DNA of 64,000 nucleotides from positions 372,001 through 436,000 of the forward strand of contig NZ_JACGVG010000027.1 in NCBI RefSeq assembly GCF_014077095.1, read 5' to 3'. The position numbers and the translations under genes were made by a program. Origin of the DNA: Colwellia sp. MB02u-6. GTDB lineage: Bacteria; Pseudomonadota; Gammaproteobacteria; Enterobacterales; Alteromonadaceae. Positions 28,260-38,089 of this stretch are shown here, piece by piece. Positions within the stretch are counted from its first letter, which is position 1, and each line of letters begins with the position of its first letter. A model generated the notes under the pieces. The model made no database searches. It had not been told where the DNA came from and saw only the letters and a program-made list of their open reading frames with translations.

Positions 28260-29789
28260 TTATTTAGCTAATTCGACTAACGCCGCAGTATACATTTTTA
28301 AATTTAAAACAAACTGTTCCATAGTAATAAACTCATGCTCTGAATGTCCGGTATATTCGGTATTGGGCATAGACGGACCAAAACTAACCGCATTGGGAAA
28401 TAAACGTGAATTTGTCCCACCACCAATGGCAATAGGCTTAGCGTCTTTAATGCCAGTAAAGTGGGTAAACACCGCTAATAAGGTCTTAATATGTGGCACA
28501 TCTTTTTGCACAAAAGGGTCACCAATAACATGCGCTAACTCTTTAACATCAGCATCAAATTTGTTATTCCAGTTTTGTACTGCTTGATGTATTTCATCGT
28601 TAAGTTGCTGTTTACTCTTGCCTTGCGGACGGCGTAAGTTAATGTTTAGCTCTATGCTTTCATCGTGTTGTTTTATCACGGTAGGGGAGACGGTCATTGG
28701 GCCCATAAAATCATCTTGATAAGCAATGTTACCAAATTTTTCACCTGTTAAACCTAGGCCAATATTGTCATTAATAAAATTAACTAAAGTACCGGGACCA
28801 TTATTGACCCAACGTGTATTAGACAATAAATCAGCAAGGTAGGGAATAGCATTGACGCCTTCATCAGGTTTTGAAGAATGTGCTGACTTACCTAACGCTT
28901 TAATGGTTAATCTGCTGTCTTTTAGTTCAAGATCAAAGCTGACACCCTGGTAACTCAGTGCTTTGCGCATTAACCTTTCTAGTAGCACAATATTGGCATT
29001 TTCAATAGTGGCACTGGCATCTTCAGGGATCTGGCTACCAAAGAAACCACCACCAAATTCACTCACATAAGGAGAAATTGTGGGCTTTTCTTGCTGATTA
29101 AAAACTAACTTAATAGTGCCATAACCTTTTTCTGCGGTTACCACTGGGTATTCGGCGTCAATGGTGATATTGGTTTGTGGTAAGTCATGGGTTTTGATAT
29201 AAGCTTTTAGTGGCTCCCAGTCTGACTCTTCTGCCATGTAAATGTATAACTCAATACGTTTGTTCAGTGTTATTTTTTTATCTTTAATCGCCTTCATGGC
29301 ATATAACGCAGTTGAGATTGGGCCTTTATCATCTTCAGTACCACGGCCAATTAATCGTCCCGGCTCTGTGGTGATATCAAGTTCAAATGGTGATTTTTGC
29401 CATTTTTTGGGGTTCGCGGGTTGCACATCGCCATGAGTAATAATACCTAGTCGTTCTTTTTGTGCACCTAAGCCAATAATAATCACATAGCCATCGTCGA
29501 GGTAATCGAATCCAAGTGTTTGTGCTTGTTTTTTCAATTCTTTTTTAAAGGCAATGTGAGCCGGATTGTCATTAACTGATACACCCTCTTTGGCAACAGT
29601 ATTGTGCTTAATCAGCGCACGTAAACTATTCAGCATATCCTCTTGATAGGTAGCTACAGCATAGTCAGCGGTTATTTGCGCGACACTACTTATGGGTACA
29701 GTTTTCGCTATAGCCAAGAGACTGATTGTAAATGATAAAAGATAAGTTGTTATGATTGTTGCCGATAAAAGCGTAATTTTTTTAAGCAA
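28260..29789 (-). CDS. M20 family dipeptidase with signal peptide
   Basis: A 509-residue zinc di-/tripeptidase of the PepV/carnosinase-like M20 group, exported by an N-terminal hydrophobic segment (about 8-28, then AIAKTVP). Metal and catalytic motifs are all present: IITHGDVQPA, GRLIGRGTEDDKGP, YMAEESDWEPL (bridging Glu-Glu), TIDAEYPV and GHSEHEFI. The lid or dimerisation domain lies in the middle (about 240-390; LTIKALGKSAHSSKPDEGVNAI). It would trim peptides in the periplasm. It appears to be a separate transcription unit from the neighbouring SDR. Confidence 0.93.
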   Translation of the reverse strand: MLKKITLLSATIITTYLLSFTISLLAIAKTVPISSVAQITADYAVATYQEDMLNSLRALIKHNTVAKEGVSVNDNPAHIAFKKELKKQAQTLGFDYLDDGYVIIIGLGAQKERLGIITHGDVQPANPKKWQKSPFELDITTEPGRLIGRGTEDDKGPISTALYAMKAIKDKKITLNKRIELYIYMAEESDWEPLKAYIKTHDLPQTNITIDAEYPVVTAEKGYGTIKLVFNQQEKPTISPYVSEFGGGFFGSQIPEDASATIENANIVLLERLMRKALSYQGVSFDLELKDSRLTIKALGKSAHSSKPDEGVNAIPYLADLLSNTRWVNNGPGTLVNFINDNIGLGLTGEKFGNIAYQDDFMGPMTVSPTVIKQHDESIELNINLRRPQGKSKQQLNDEIHQAVQNWNNKFDADVKELAHVIGDPFVQKDVPHIKTLLAVFTHFTGIKDAKPIAIGGGTNSRLFPNAVSFGPSMPNTEYTGHSEHEFITMEQFVLNLKMYTAALVELAK

Positions 29790-30156
29790 AAGGTGCTCCA
29801 GTAATTTGCGATTAAGAAATTTTCAGGGTGACATACCTACTTTACTTCACTGTTTAGCCCTGAAACTGCATCTAATGAAGTAGGGCGGGTATATTAACGT
29901 AAGTTAAATTGATGTGGTAGCAGGCTACTAAAAAATATACCCATTGCATTAAGTTTAATTAGCACAACCGGGCCATAATTTAATGATGTGCTTAGTTAGG
30001 CATATTATCTTTTGCTTTTCACTTTTGTATGACAAAATAATGACCGTTTTTGACTAAACTTAATCTGATTGAAATTTAGTCACTGTTAGCATTTTTTATA
30101 TTAGCGCAACGTAGGTTATCCGTGGTGTTGATAGAAATATTATAAATTAATTATCG

Positions 30157-30176
30157 ACCTCAATTTTGATTGAGGT
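30157..30176 (+). promoter_or_regulatory. Stem-loop in the leader of the RND operon
   Basis: A perfect 8-bp stem, ACCTCAAT / ATTGAGGT, with loop TTTG, 76 bases before the MFP start. No T tract follows, so it is not a simple terminator; it could be an operator or an mRNA hairpin. The rest of the 462-base gap (29790-30251) holds no ORF that I can support and presumably carries the divergent promoters of the peptidase and the RND genes. Confidence 0.4.
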
Positions 30177-30251
30177 TATACCCTGTTAAATGTTTTTACA
30201 GGTCTGTCGTCGGCATGGAATTGTGGCGATATTTTACATTAGGAAAGTGTT

Positions 30252-31343
30252 ATGAAATTAATCCGTTGGTTTATTGTTATTGTTATTGTGTCTGCTGTTG
30301 TGGGTGGCTTGTTTTATTATAAGGCGTCCTTGTCAGGTAGCCAAAAAATGCAATCTGGACCTGAGCCTAGTGCAAAAGTACAAGCTTTTCGTGCGCAAGC
30401 TGTTACTTACCAAAAAAAAATATCAGTCATTGGTGAAGGGCAAGCGGTTAAATATATCACCTTGAAAAACGAACTGGCTGGCAAGGTTAGCAAACTTAAT
30501 ATGGCCTCAGGCGATAGAGTTAAAAAAGGCCAAGTGTTAGTTGCATTAGATCATCGTGAAGAGTTAGCGTCATTGGCCTCAGCTAAGGCGACAATGAAAT
30601 TAAAAAAACACACACTGCAGCGCTATATCACGCTAGAAAAAGCAAGTCGCATCAGTAAAGAAAGTGTCGATTTAGCCCAAGCAGAATATAGCATTGCTAT
30701 CGCGGATACGACTCGTTTAGAAGCCATTATTGCAAAAAAACTCATTACGGCACCCTTTGATGCCAGTGTCGGTATTCATAATATTAATCTTGGCCAGTTT
30801 CTTGATAAAAACGCTGACATAACCGACTTGCTCGGTCTTGAAAATTATATTTGGGTAGATTTTAAGGTCCCACAAACCTATGCACAATTACCGGTAAATA
30901 GTAGCGTTGAAATTACCGTTAATGCTGATGCTGCTTCAACCGGCGCTAGCAGTATAGCCATGATCAGTTCAGTAGCGTCTTTATATAGCCAAGACTCTCG
31001 TCAACTTAAGTATCGAGCCAAGGTGTTTAATTCAGCGCTGGATATTAAAGCCAATCAATTAGTTAAAGTTGCCGTACCCATTATGCCGGCCAAATCTGTC
31101 ATCACAGTGCCAAACTTGGCGATTGTGCGTGATCAACTTGGTGATTATGTTTTTAAATTGATTAAAGATGAGCAAGGCGATTATCGCGCGAGCAGAGAAA
31201 AAATTGTTTTAGGCGATAGAATCGACGAGCAAGTTATTGTGATTAAAGGACTCAAGGTAGATGATTTGATCGCCGCTAAAGGGGCATTTAAATTGCGCCA
31301 AGGTTTAAAAACTTATTTTGATCAAGATAACTTAGGCGGATAG
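30252..31343 (+). CDS. RND efflux membrane fusion protein
   Basis: A 363-residue periplasmic adaptor that bridges an RND pump to an outer-membrane channel. The N-terminal membrane anchor (about 5-25) is followed by the lipoyl half (LAGKVSKLNMASGDRVKKGQVL), a short alpha hairpin, the second lipoyl half (KLITAPFDASVGIHNINLGQFLD), a beta barrel (IWVDFKVP) and a membrane-proximal domain (TVPNLAIVRDQLGDYVFKL). It lies 8 bases upstream of the pump gene, so they are co-translated. No outer-membrane factor gene is present, so a TolC-like channel from elsewhere is implied. Confidence 0.95.
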   Translation: MKLIRWFIVIVIVSAVVGGLFYYKASLSGSQKMQSGPEPSAKVQAFRAQAVTYQKKISVIGEGQAVKYITLKNELAGKVSKLNMASGDRVKKGQVLVALDHREELASLASAKATMKLKKHTLQRYITLEKASRISKESVDLAQAEYSIAIADTTRLEAIIAKKLITAPFDASVGIHNINLGQFLDKNADITDLLGLENYIWVDFKVPQTYAQLPVNSSVEITVNADAASTGASSIAMISSVASLYSQDSRQLKYRAKVFNSALDIKANQLVKVAVPIMPAKSVITVPNLAIVRDQLGDYVFKLIKDEQGDYRASREKIVLGDRIDEQVIVIKGLKVDDLIAAKGAFKLRQGLKTYFDQDNLGG

Positions 31344-31351
31344 GAATAGTC

Positions 31352-34300
31352 ATGCTAAAAGAATTATCTTCGTCAAAACATCTCATGGATGTTTTTGTTC
31401 GTAAACCTGTAGTGTCGACCGTATTATCGATATTTATTTGTTTGGTTGGTTTATGGGCGGTTAATGCGATATCGGTATTACAATTCCCTAAAATTGAAGG
31501 TGCTTCACTGGAAATAACCACTAACTATACCGGCGCTTCTGCTGATGTGGTTAAAGGTTTTGTTACCGACCCAGTCGAGCGCGTAGCGTCAACCGTTCCT
31601 GGGGTTGATTTTGTCGAATCAAGCACTAGCTCAGGGCAGAGTAAAGTAACAGCCTGGCTTAAGCTTAATCAAAATAGTACCGACGCGTTATCTGAGCTAA
31701 ACACTCGCCTTAATCAAATAAAATTTGAATTGCCAGCGGGGGCAGAAGACCCTTTTGTTACCGTAACCAGAACCGATAGACCTTTCGCCGTGTTTTACCT
31801 TAATGTGGCATCAGAAGGTTCAACACTTGCGCAGATTACCGACTACCTTACCCGTGAAATCAACCCGATTATTAACAATATTGACGGTGTACAAAAGGTG
31901 GGTATTGAAGGCGCCCGAACTCCAGCTATGCGGGTTTGGCTTGATGCTGACAAATTAAATGTTTTCAATCTTAGCGCTGATGAAGTGTATCAAGCCTTGG
32001 CTGATAACAACCGTATTTCAACGTTAGGTTATAGTGAAAACGAGCGGCAAAAAATCGATATTGTGGCCAATACACAAATGTCGTCGGTGAGTGAATTTGA
32101 ACAGTTAATTGTTAAGCAAAGCGATAACGCGGTAGTGTATTTAAAAGACGTTGCGCGAGTTGAGTATAGTGCGGAACAAGCCACGGCTACCGCGCGTTTT
32201 AATGGTAAAGATACTGTTTATATTTCGGTTTGGCCTTTACCGGGTGCCAATGAAATTTCTATCGGCGATGAACTTTATAAAGTGCTTGATGAAATCAATG
32301 CCGCCGCACCGCATATTAAAATAGATATTGCCTACGACGGCACACTTTATATGCGAGACGCGTTACAAGAAATTATCACCACACTCATGGAAACCATAGT
32401 GTTAGTCGGTATTGTTGTTGTGGTTTTAATGGGGTCATTTAGAGCGGCATTAGTGCCTTTAGTGACGATTCCTATTTCTATTTTAGGCGCCATTGCTGCT
32501 ATTTGGTTGATGGGCTTTAGTTTGAACTTACTCACCGTATTAGCGATTGTTTTATCGGTTGGCTTGGTGGTAGACGACGCTATTGTGGTGGTTGAAAACG
32601 TTGCCCGACATATGCGAGCTGGTGTGCCACGTATACAAGCGGCTCTGATGAGCTCTCGACAACTGCTGGTGCCAATTATTGCTATGACCTTAACCTTGGC
32701 CGTAGTTTATATACCGATTGGTTTTTTATCAGGCTTAACCGGGGTTTTATTTAAAGAGTTTGCTTTTACCTTGGCTATCGCCGTACTGATTTCTGGCGTG
32801 GTTGCCGTTACCTTATCACCGATAATGAGTGCTTATGTATCAAGTGAAGGTGGTAAAGAAAGTAAATTAACCGTTAAGGTTAACCATGCATTTGAGCATT
32901 TACAAAATTTTTATGGTCGACTATTAGCAAAGACTTTTCACTGGCAAGGACAGTTGTTCTTTTTTGCCCTGATTGTTTCGTTATTAATTGTGCCTTTTTA
33001 CCTAATGTCAGCCAAAGAGCTAGCGCCGACTGAAGATCAAAGCAGTGTTTTCATTATTGTACAATCTCCACCCGATGCCTCATTAAAATACAGTGAAGAT
33101 AATGTCGCCAGTGTCGCTAAAACCTTACTAGAAACTGAGGGCAGCAAAGAGATATGGCAGATAATATTTAGTAGCGGTGGTTTTAGCGGTCTTGAATTTG
33201 TCAGTAATGATAAACGAGATAAAAGCATTCAAGAAATGCTGCCTGAAGTTTATGGGCGTCTACAAAGCTCTGAAGGTTTAAACTTGCTACCTATTTTACC
33301 TTCGCCATTGCCTACCGCCGGGCAGTTTGATGTTGAGCTGGTGGTTAAGTCTTCATCGCCCTACAGTGAAATGAAATTGTACGCTGACAAACTGGTGGGT
33401 GCGGCATTTCAAAGTGGCGAATTTCTTTATGCCGATACAGATTTAAAAATCGATTTACCGCAAGTTGAACTAAAAATAGACCGAGATAAAATTGCTGACC
33501 TAGGTATGACGGTGGCTAACGTGAGTAGCCAGTTATCAACCTATCTTTCCAGCAATTATGTCAATCGCTTTGATGCTAATGGCAAGGCATATCGGGTTAT
33601 TCCAATGGTCGCTGATAATATCAGCTCACAACCTGAAAAAATATTAAACCTAACCGTGAAAACACCCGCGGGTGTATTAATACCGGTATCGGCATTTACT
33701 GAAATAAAATATCGCACAGTCCCTAGAACCTTAGGCTCGTTTGGTCAACAAAATTCGTTTAGGGTCTATGGCGGAATATTACCTGGGGTAACAAAAGAGC
33801 AGGCATTACAAACGTTGGAGTCAGCAGCGGCTGATATGTTACCCAATAACTACAACTTAGATTATGCGGGAGAGTCGCGTCAAATTCGTGCTGAAGGTAA
33901 TAGTTTAATCACCGTCATGGCAATATCTTTAGTCATTGTTTTCTTAGTATTAGCGATTCAATTTAATAGTTATCGTGACCCGTTAGTGATATTACTCGGC
34001 TGTGTGCCATTAGCCTTGTCGGGGGCATTATTACTACCATTTTTGGAGTTAACCACGATAAATATTTACTCGCAAATTGGCTTAGTTACTTTAGTGGGAC
34101 TCATCGCGAAAAATGGTATTTTAATTGTCGAATTCGCCAATCATTTACAAGAATCAGGCAAAAGTAAATTTGACGCCGTTATTGAGTCAGCAACAACACG
34201 TTTACGACCCATATTAATGACCACAGCGGCAACCATATTGGGCCATTTCCCGTTAGTATTAGTTACTGGTGCTGGTGCAGAGGCAAGAAATAGCATAGGT

Positions 34301-34426
34301 ATTATTTTAGTTGCCGGTATGGCTATTGGCACATTTTTTACTTTGTTCGTGTTACCAGTATTTTATTTGTGGATAGCAGAAAATCGCAGTGCTAACAGTG
34401 AAGATTTATTAACAAATGATGTATAG
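31352..34426 (+). CDS. RND family efflux pump, inner membrane permease
   Basis: A 1024-residue proton-driven HAE1-type pump. It has twelve predicted membrane helices with two large periplasmic loops. The proton relay is visible: adjacent aspartates in VLSVGLVVDDAIVVVENVA (helix 4) and the lysine in GLIAKNGILIVEFANH (helix 10). Other family marks are VRKPVVSTVLSI at the N-terminus, SGFRAALVPL-like SFRAALVPLVTIPIS, and MTTAATILGHFPLVL. The substrate range cannot be read. It is the second gene of a two-gene operon without a local regulator. Confidence 0.97.
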   Translation: MLKELSSSKHLMDVFVRKPVVSTVLSIFICLVGLWAVNAISVLQFPKIEGASLEITTNYTGASADVVKGFVTDPVERVASTVPGVDFVESSTSSGQSKVTAWLKLNQNSTDALSELNTRLNQIKFELPAGAEDPFVTVTRTDRPFAVFYLNVASEGSTLAQITDYLTREINPIINNIDGVQKVGIEGARTPAMRVWLDADKLNVFNLSADEVYQALADNNRISTLGYSENERQKIDIVANTQMSSVSEFEQLIVKQSDNAVVYLKDVARVEYSAEQATATARFNGKDTVYISVWPLPGANEISIGDELYKVLDEINAAAPHIKIDIAYDGTLYMRDALQEIITTLMETIVLVGIVVVVLMGSFRAALVPLVTIPISILGAIAAIWLMGFSLNLLTVLAIVLSVGLVVDDAIVVVENVARHMRAGVPRIQAALMSSRQLLVPIIAMTLTLAVVYIPIGFLSGLTGVLFKEFAFTLAIAVLISGVVAVTLSPIMSAYVSSEGGKESKLTVKVNHAFEHLQNFYGRLLAKTFHWQGQLFFFALIVSLLIVPFYLMSAKELAPTEDQSSVFIIVQSPPDASLKYSEDNVASVAKTLLETEGSKEIWQIIFSSGGFSGLEFVSNDKRDKSIQEMLPEVYGRLQSSEGLNLLPILPSPLPTAGQFDVELVVKSSSPYSEMKLYADKLVGAAFQSGEFLYADTDLKIDLPQVELKIDRDKIADLGMTVANVSSQLSTYLSSNYVNRFDANGKAYRVIPMVADNISSQPEKILNLTVKTPAGVLIPVSAFTEIKYRTVPRTLGSFGQQNSFRVYGGILPGVTKEQALQTLESAAADMLPNNYNLDYAGESRQIRAEGNSLITVMAISLVIVFLVLAIQFNSYRDPLVILLGCVPLALSGALLLPFLELTTINIYSQIGLVTLVGLIAKNGILIVEFANHLQESGKSKFDAVIESATTRLRPILMTTAATILGHFPLVLVTGAGAEARNSIGIILVAGMAIGTFFTLFVLPVFYLWIAENRSANSEDLLTNDV

Positions 34427-34569
34427 ATAACTGAAAGTAAAGACCAGTTAAACCTTTTGCTTGGTTGTTGTATATCGGCGTTTATGTCGTCAATCGCCAA
34501 GCTAAGTATTGGCAAATTGTGGCTCATTAGGTCATTTAAAACTCAGAAGTTAAGGTTGTTGGCTAAAAA

Positions 34570-34594
34570 ATAACTTATAAACTTTATAAGTTAT
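34570..34594 (+). terminator. Possible terminator after the RND operon
   Basis: A perfect 10-bp but all-AT-biased stem, ATAACTTATA / TATAAGTTAT, with a 5-nt loop, then GCAAAAATTTTTATT. It is 144 bases after the pump stop. The weak stem and the interrupted T tract keep confidence low. The rest of 34427-34730 shows nothing else. Confidence 0.4.
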
Positions 34595-34730
34595 GCAAAA
34601 ATTTTTATTGTCTTATTAACTGCTTATCGTGCATGCTAACGGCAGTTTTAGGTACCAAAGCGCTAGCTTAATCATTCAAAATTTTAGCTAACGTTCTCAG
34701 TGTTTTTGTTCAATTAAAAAGGAAAATTAA

Positions 34731-35111
34731 ATGTTTAGTCATATCATGATAGGTGCGAACGATGTAAAAGCATCAAAAGTATTTTACGATGCCATTTTAG
34801 GTGAACTAGGCCATAAACCGGGTGTAATGGATGAAAAAGGTCGGTGCTTTTATTTTACTGATAAAGGAATTTTAGCCCTAACTAAGCCAATAAATGGCGA
34901 AGAAGCCAGTCATGGTAATGGCACTACTATTGGTTTTGCTGCTACGTCTCCTGAGCAAGCCGATGCATGGCAAGCAGCGGGTGTTGCTAATGGTGGTGTT
35001 GCTTGTGAAGACGCACCAGGTGTTAGAAGTGCGCCGGTTGGTAATATTTACCTTGCTTATTTACGTGATCCATCAGGTAATAAAATTTGCGCCCTGCATC
35101 GTATGGCTTAA
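34731..35111 (+). CDS. VOC family protein (glyoxalase/bleomycin-resistance fold)
   Basis: A 126-residue vicinal-oxygen-chelate protein: FSHIMIGANDVKASKVFYDAIL at the start, GNGTTIGFAATSPEQADAWQAA in the middle and YLAYLRDPSGNKICALHR at the end, the usual single-domain layout. Metal ligands are probably His5 (FSHIMIG) and Glu or His equivalents that are not all obvious. Function within the fold (lyase, dioxygenase or binding protein) is not assignable. It is a single gene with AAGGAAA before the ATG and a terminator after it. Confidence 0.9.
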   Translation: MFSHIMIGANDVKASKVFYDAILGELGHKPGVMDEKGRCFYFTDKGILALTKPINGEEASHGNGTTIGFAATSPEQADAWQAAGVANGGVACEDAPGVRSAPVGNIYLAYLRDPSGNKICALHRMA

Positions 35112-35169
35112 AAAATTAGCCTGGTAAAATAGGCTAGTTGAAAACTTTAGAGAGCAATAACAGATAAAG

Positions 35170-35196
35170 AAAGACGCTTTGTAGAGTCTTTTTTTT
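35170..35196 (+). terminator. Rho-independent terminator after the VOC gene
   Basis: 6-bp stem AAAGAC / GTCTTT with a 10-nt loop and a run of eight T residues, 58 bases after the stop. Confidence 0.7.
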
Positions 35197-35607
35197 GTCT
35201 CAGGTGTGGTGATATTCGTGTACTGATGAGAAGCAAATATTGAGTAAAGCTTTAAGATGTTTGCTTCTCATTATGCTTTGCTGACATATTATTGATAACA
35301 GTTTTAAATTAGCTAGTTAGCGGTACTTATTTATCGGGAGCCTAAAGTGTGACTCAATCGGCTATGGGTACAAATAAAATTAGCGTTTAATTAACATTAA
35401 CCGCTAATAGTTTATGGACCACTATAGTGGCTAGTTATTGATTTTTTGTGTAAACATGATCTTTAACAGATAGTACATACCCCTTCAAGATTGATGGACT
35501 AGTGTCATTAATCATCTATCAACAACTCTGGCCCCATTGATACATAAGCGTTTTTGTAGTGTAAAAAATTAACAGTGAATATCAGTATTAATATACTGGT
35601 GCTCTTT
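35197..35607. other. Intergenic stretch without a gene
   Basis: 411 bases between the VOC terminator and the end of the convergent membrane hydrolase gene. No ORF with coding character is seen. The only distinct element is a 12-bp perfect palindrome, CCACTATAGTGG, at 35419-35430. No tRNA or clear terminator hairpin is visible. Confidence 0.5.
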
Positions 35608-36306
35608 TTAGTAGAAATTAAAAGTTGACCAATCGGCTAATAAATGAATTGTTGTATCAGTTTCTGGGAGCATATAGCCTAATGCGATACTGGTAACTAA
35701 CATCATAAATGTTGCCCTTTTACTTTTAAAATAGGCTATTTTCAGGGCTGTGCCGAAAGAGCGTTTAATGCGGATATTACTTAAATCAACACTGTATATT
35801 TCATCTAAAATTAAATGAATAAGCCCGCCAAAGAAAATAAATCCACCTGAAAGTAAGGCAACAACAGCCGATTTAGTTGCATATTCGTTATTGAATATCC
35901 AAGTTAGCTGCGTTGTTAGTAGACCACACAAAATGAGGAATAACAGAGAATGACAGCTGCCTCGGTGAACCGTCACTTTTTCAAATAATGGTCTTATTAG
36001 CCATTTTATTATGCTATAAACGGTGAAAGGTATCACCAGCAGCTCAATAAAACCGATTTCTCTAAAGTGCTCTCCGGTAATATAGTGCAAAACCATCAGC
36101 AGAATGACGGCGGTAAATATATTGAAAATAATATCAAGTGATGTCGAGTTGTCGGAATCAATATCAGGTAGCAATCCCCCGATAGTGCCTAAAAACCACA
36201 ACCATAATGCTGTATTGATGTCAGTATGACCTGCTGATAGTAGCACTGCAGAGCTAATCCCCGTACAACCAGCCGCTATATTGAAGTGAGTCTTAAAATT
36301 TGCCAT
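35608..36306 (-). CDS. YdjM-type membrane-bound metal-dependent hydrolase
   Basis: A 232-residue inner-membrane protein of the LexA-binding/YdjM (DUF457) family. It opens MANFKTHFNIAAGC and has the motif GGLLPDIDSDNSTS, the histidine pair VHRGSCHSLLF and GGLIHLILDEIYSVDL, the probable metal-binding set of this family. At least five membrane helices are predicted. E. coli YdjM is SOS-induced, but no LexA box (CTG-N8-CAG type) was noticed upstream here. It is monocistronic. The catalytic activity of the family is poorly known. Confidence 0.88.
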   Translation of the reverse strand: MANFKTHFNIAAGCTGISSAVLLSAGHTDINTALWLWFLGTIGGLLPDIDSDNSTSLDIIFNIFTAVILLMVLHYITGEHFREIGFIELLVIPFTVYSIIKWLIRPLFEKVTVHRGSCHSLLFLILCGLLTTQLTWIFNNEYATKSAVVALLSGGFIFFGGLIHLILDEIYSVDLSNIRIKRSFGTALKIAYFKSKRATFMMLVTSIALGYMLPETDTTIHLLADWSTFNFY

Positions 36307-36420
36307 TATTTCTTTTAAGTAGAATGTTTTACCACTATTTTACCTTATATTTCATAGTATAAGCGACATAACTAAGTTTATTACTCTCTTTTAGCTTGTT
36401 CTTTAATTTATGTAATGAAT

Positions 36421-36454
36421 GGGGTCTAATCAAAGGGGGTCAGAGTCATTGATA
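36421..36454 (+). repeat. GGGGTCAGAGTCATT dispersed-repeat remnant
   Basis: The string GGGGGTCAGAGTCATTGATA, preceded by GGGGTCTAATCAAA, resembles a sequence that recurs beside REP-associated (Y1/RAYT) transposase genes in marine gammaproteobacteria. That comparison is from memory. No RAYT gene is present, so it would be a solitary remnant at the edge of a decayed region. The following 300 bases (36455-36752) show no intact gene. Confidence 0.4.
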
Positions 36455-36752
36455 TTTTGAGTGCATATTTTTTTGTATATTTTAGACATAAAAAATTGCA
36501 ATTAAGTGTTTTTATCATGAACATTGACCTGTCTATGGCCAAATATAAAAGTTAGTCGTTATAACGACTGTAAAATAAATGTGGTCTGTTCACTATTTTT
36601 CTGATTAAAAGATTTGACACTTTTACCAGAACGGGTAACTCTCAACTTTTCAAGTCGAAGTATCAGATTAAGTGAGAACGAATATAATTTAAGATGTTAA
36701 CACCAAGCGACTTTGACGAACCTTAATTACCAAGCGATTCTGATCTGGTTTA

Positions 36753-37593
36753 ATGGCATTTAATGACGAAGCTGTGGCTTTAGTTATCGATTAAGGTTAC
36801 ACCGTTCCTAATGCCACAGAATCTTCAGGGATCTGAGGAAATTTACTTTATGGCTGGAAAGGTATGTGTTTAGGTGGTGATGAACGCAGTCTCAGTCGCT
36901 ATTATGCTTGGCTCAACTGACCCGCTAAAATTATTAGCGAGTCGGAGTTGATGCTCTCCCGACGCACTAAGCCTTTATTTAAAGAAAACAGGTAAAGTTC
37001 AGGCTCAAAGCAGCTAATGAAAAGACTGCGTATTGCCTATAAAGTGACAACAATGAGCAAGTATAGTCATAGCGTTGCTGATAATATTGTTGACCAGCAA
37101 TTTAACCGAAAGCAAGCGAATCAAATTTGGGCTGGTGATGTGACTTATTGAGGACAGGTCAAAGCGGGTATATTTATCTATTGTGATGAACTTATATTCA
37201 CGTCATATCATGGCTTGGGCCATCCATAAAGGTATGACGGTTGATGTAGTTGAACGAAAAATGTAAATGGCATTGAACCTTAGGCAGCCTACTAAAGAAT
37301 AAATATTCCATAGCGACTTAGGCCCTCAATATACTAGCCATGGTTTTCAACAACAATTGAAAAGTACTAATATCATCACTTCAATGAGTGGTCGTGATGA
37401 TTGTTTGGATAATACCGTTGTTGAGCGCTTCTTTGGTAGTATGAAAAAAGAATGGCTGTTAAATATCTATCATTTACCACGCGGTAGTATGAAGGAAGAT
37501 GTTGGAGGTTATATCCGATATCGCAAACAGATCAAGCTTCATACATACTGTAAACATATTGGATCACGGACAGTCTGTATTTTAAAAACTTAG
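36753..37593 (+). pseudogene. Degenerate IS3-family transposase (orfA and orfB remnants)
   Basis: Stop-ridden remains of an IS3-type element. The orfA part begins MAFNDEAVALVID, meets a stop, then continues GYTVPNATES and NLLYGWK. The orfB part has SRYYAWL, RTKPLFKE, LRIAYKVTTMSKYSHSVADNIVDQQFNRKQANQIWAGDVTY (seen in separated segments), a frameshift, then FHSDLGPQYTSHGFQQQL, STNIITSMSGRDDCLDN and VVERFFGSMKKEWLLN. The three DDE residues can still be placed: Asp in WAGDVTY, Asp in HSDLG, Glu in VVERFF. At least six stops or frameshifts are present, so it is inactive. The frame from 37357 to 37593 is only its tail. I did not identify terminal inverted repeats. Confidence 0.85.
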
Positions 37594-37597
37594 GTTA

Positions 37598-38089
37598 TTA
37601 ATTAAGTGTAGCTATATAACTTTGTGTTCGACTAATAAGCTCAATACGATTTTGTGAGCTAGTTTTGCGAAAAATACTGTAGAGGTTTTTTTCCTTATTT
37701 GGACTAATGTGGAGCTGAACTGCTATTGCTTTATTTTTAGCGCCTCTAAAAACTAAGCTGGTGATTGCTCTTTCTCGCTTGGTTAACTTAGGGAAAATCA
37801 TATCCGTGTTATTATCAAGAAGTTTAGTCTGCTGAATCTTGTTGTTTCTTAATAAGTTGTTTCTTAATAAGTTGTTAATGGCTTTGCTCATGGTTATGCG
37901 TTTAAACTAAGGCCCTGATTTCATAATAGAATCAAAATATTTTAATATGATGTCAGGTCGATTCTTGGTATGAAATACGCTTTTTACGTTTGACAGTAAG
38001 GCAGTTTTCTCACAAGTTATTCCGTTGGTAGCATTGAATAGTATGGTGGTATTATTGACGGCAAGCGCTGTAATGTTAGTAGCAAACAC
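37598..38089 (-). pseudogene. CsgD/VpsT-like LuxR-family regulator with a nonsense codon
   Basis: Two minus-strand frames (37907-38089 and 37598-37891) are in the same register and separated only by one TAG and five codons. Joined, they read through the linker SIMKSGP-stop-FKRITMSKAI into a LuxR-type HTH (LTKRERAITSLVFRGAKNKAIAVQLHIS, in parts, about 50 residues). Relatives have a conserved Trp exactly at the stop (G-x-x-W-F-x-R), so TGG to TAG is the simplest explanation. The upstream half (ILFNATNGITCEKTALL) resembles the end of the atypical receiver of CsgD-like proteins. The frame stays open to 38149 without a clear start, so the N-terminus is also short. It is probably a biofilm or surface regulator that has been lost. 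Confidence 0.7.
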
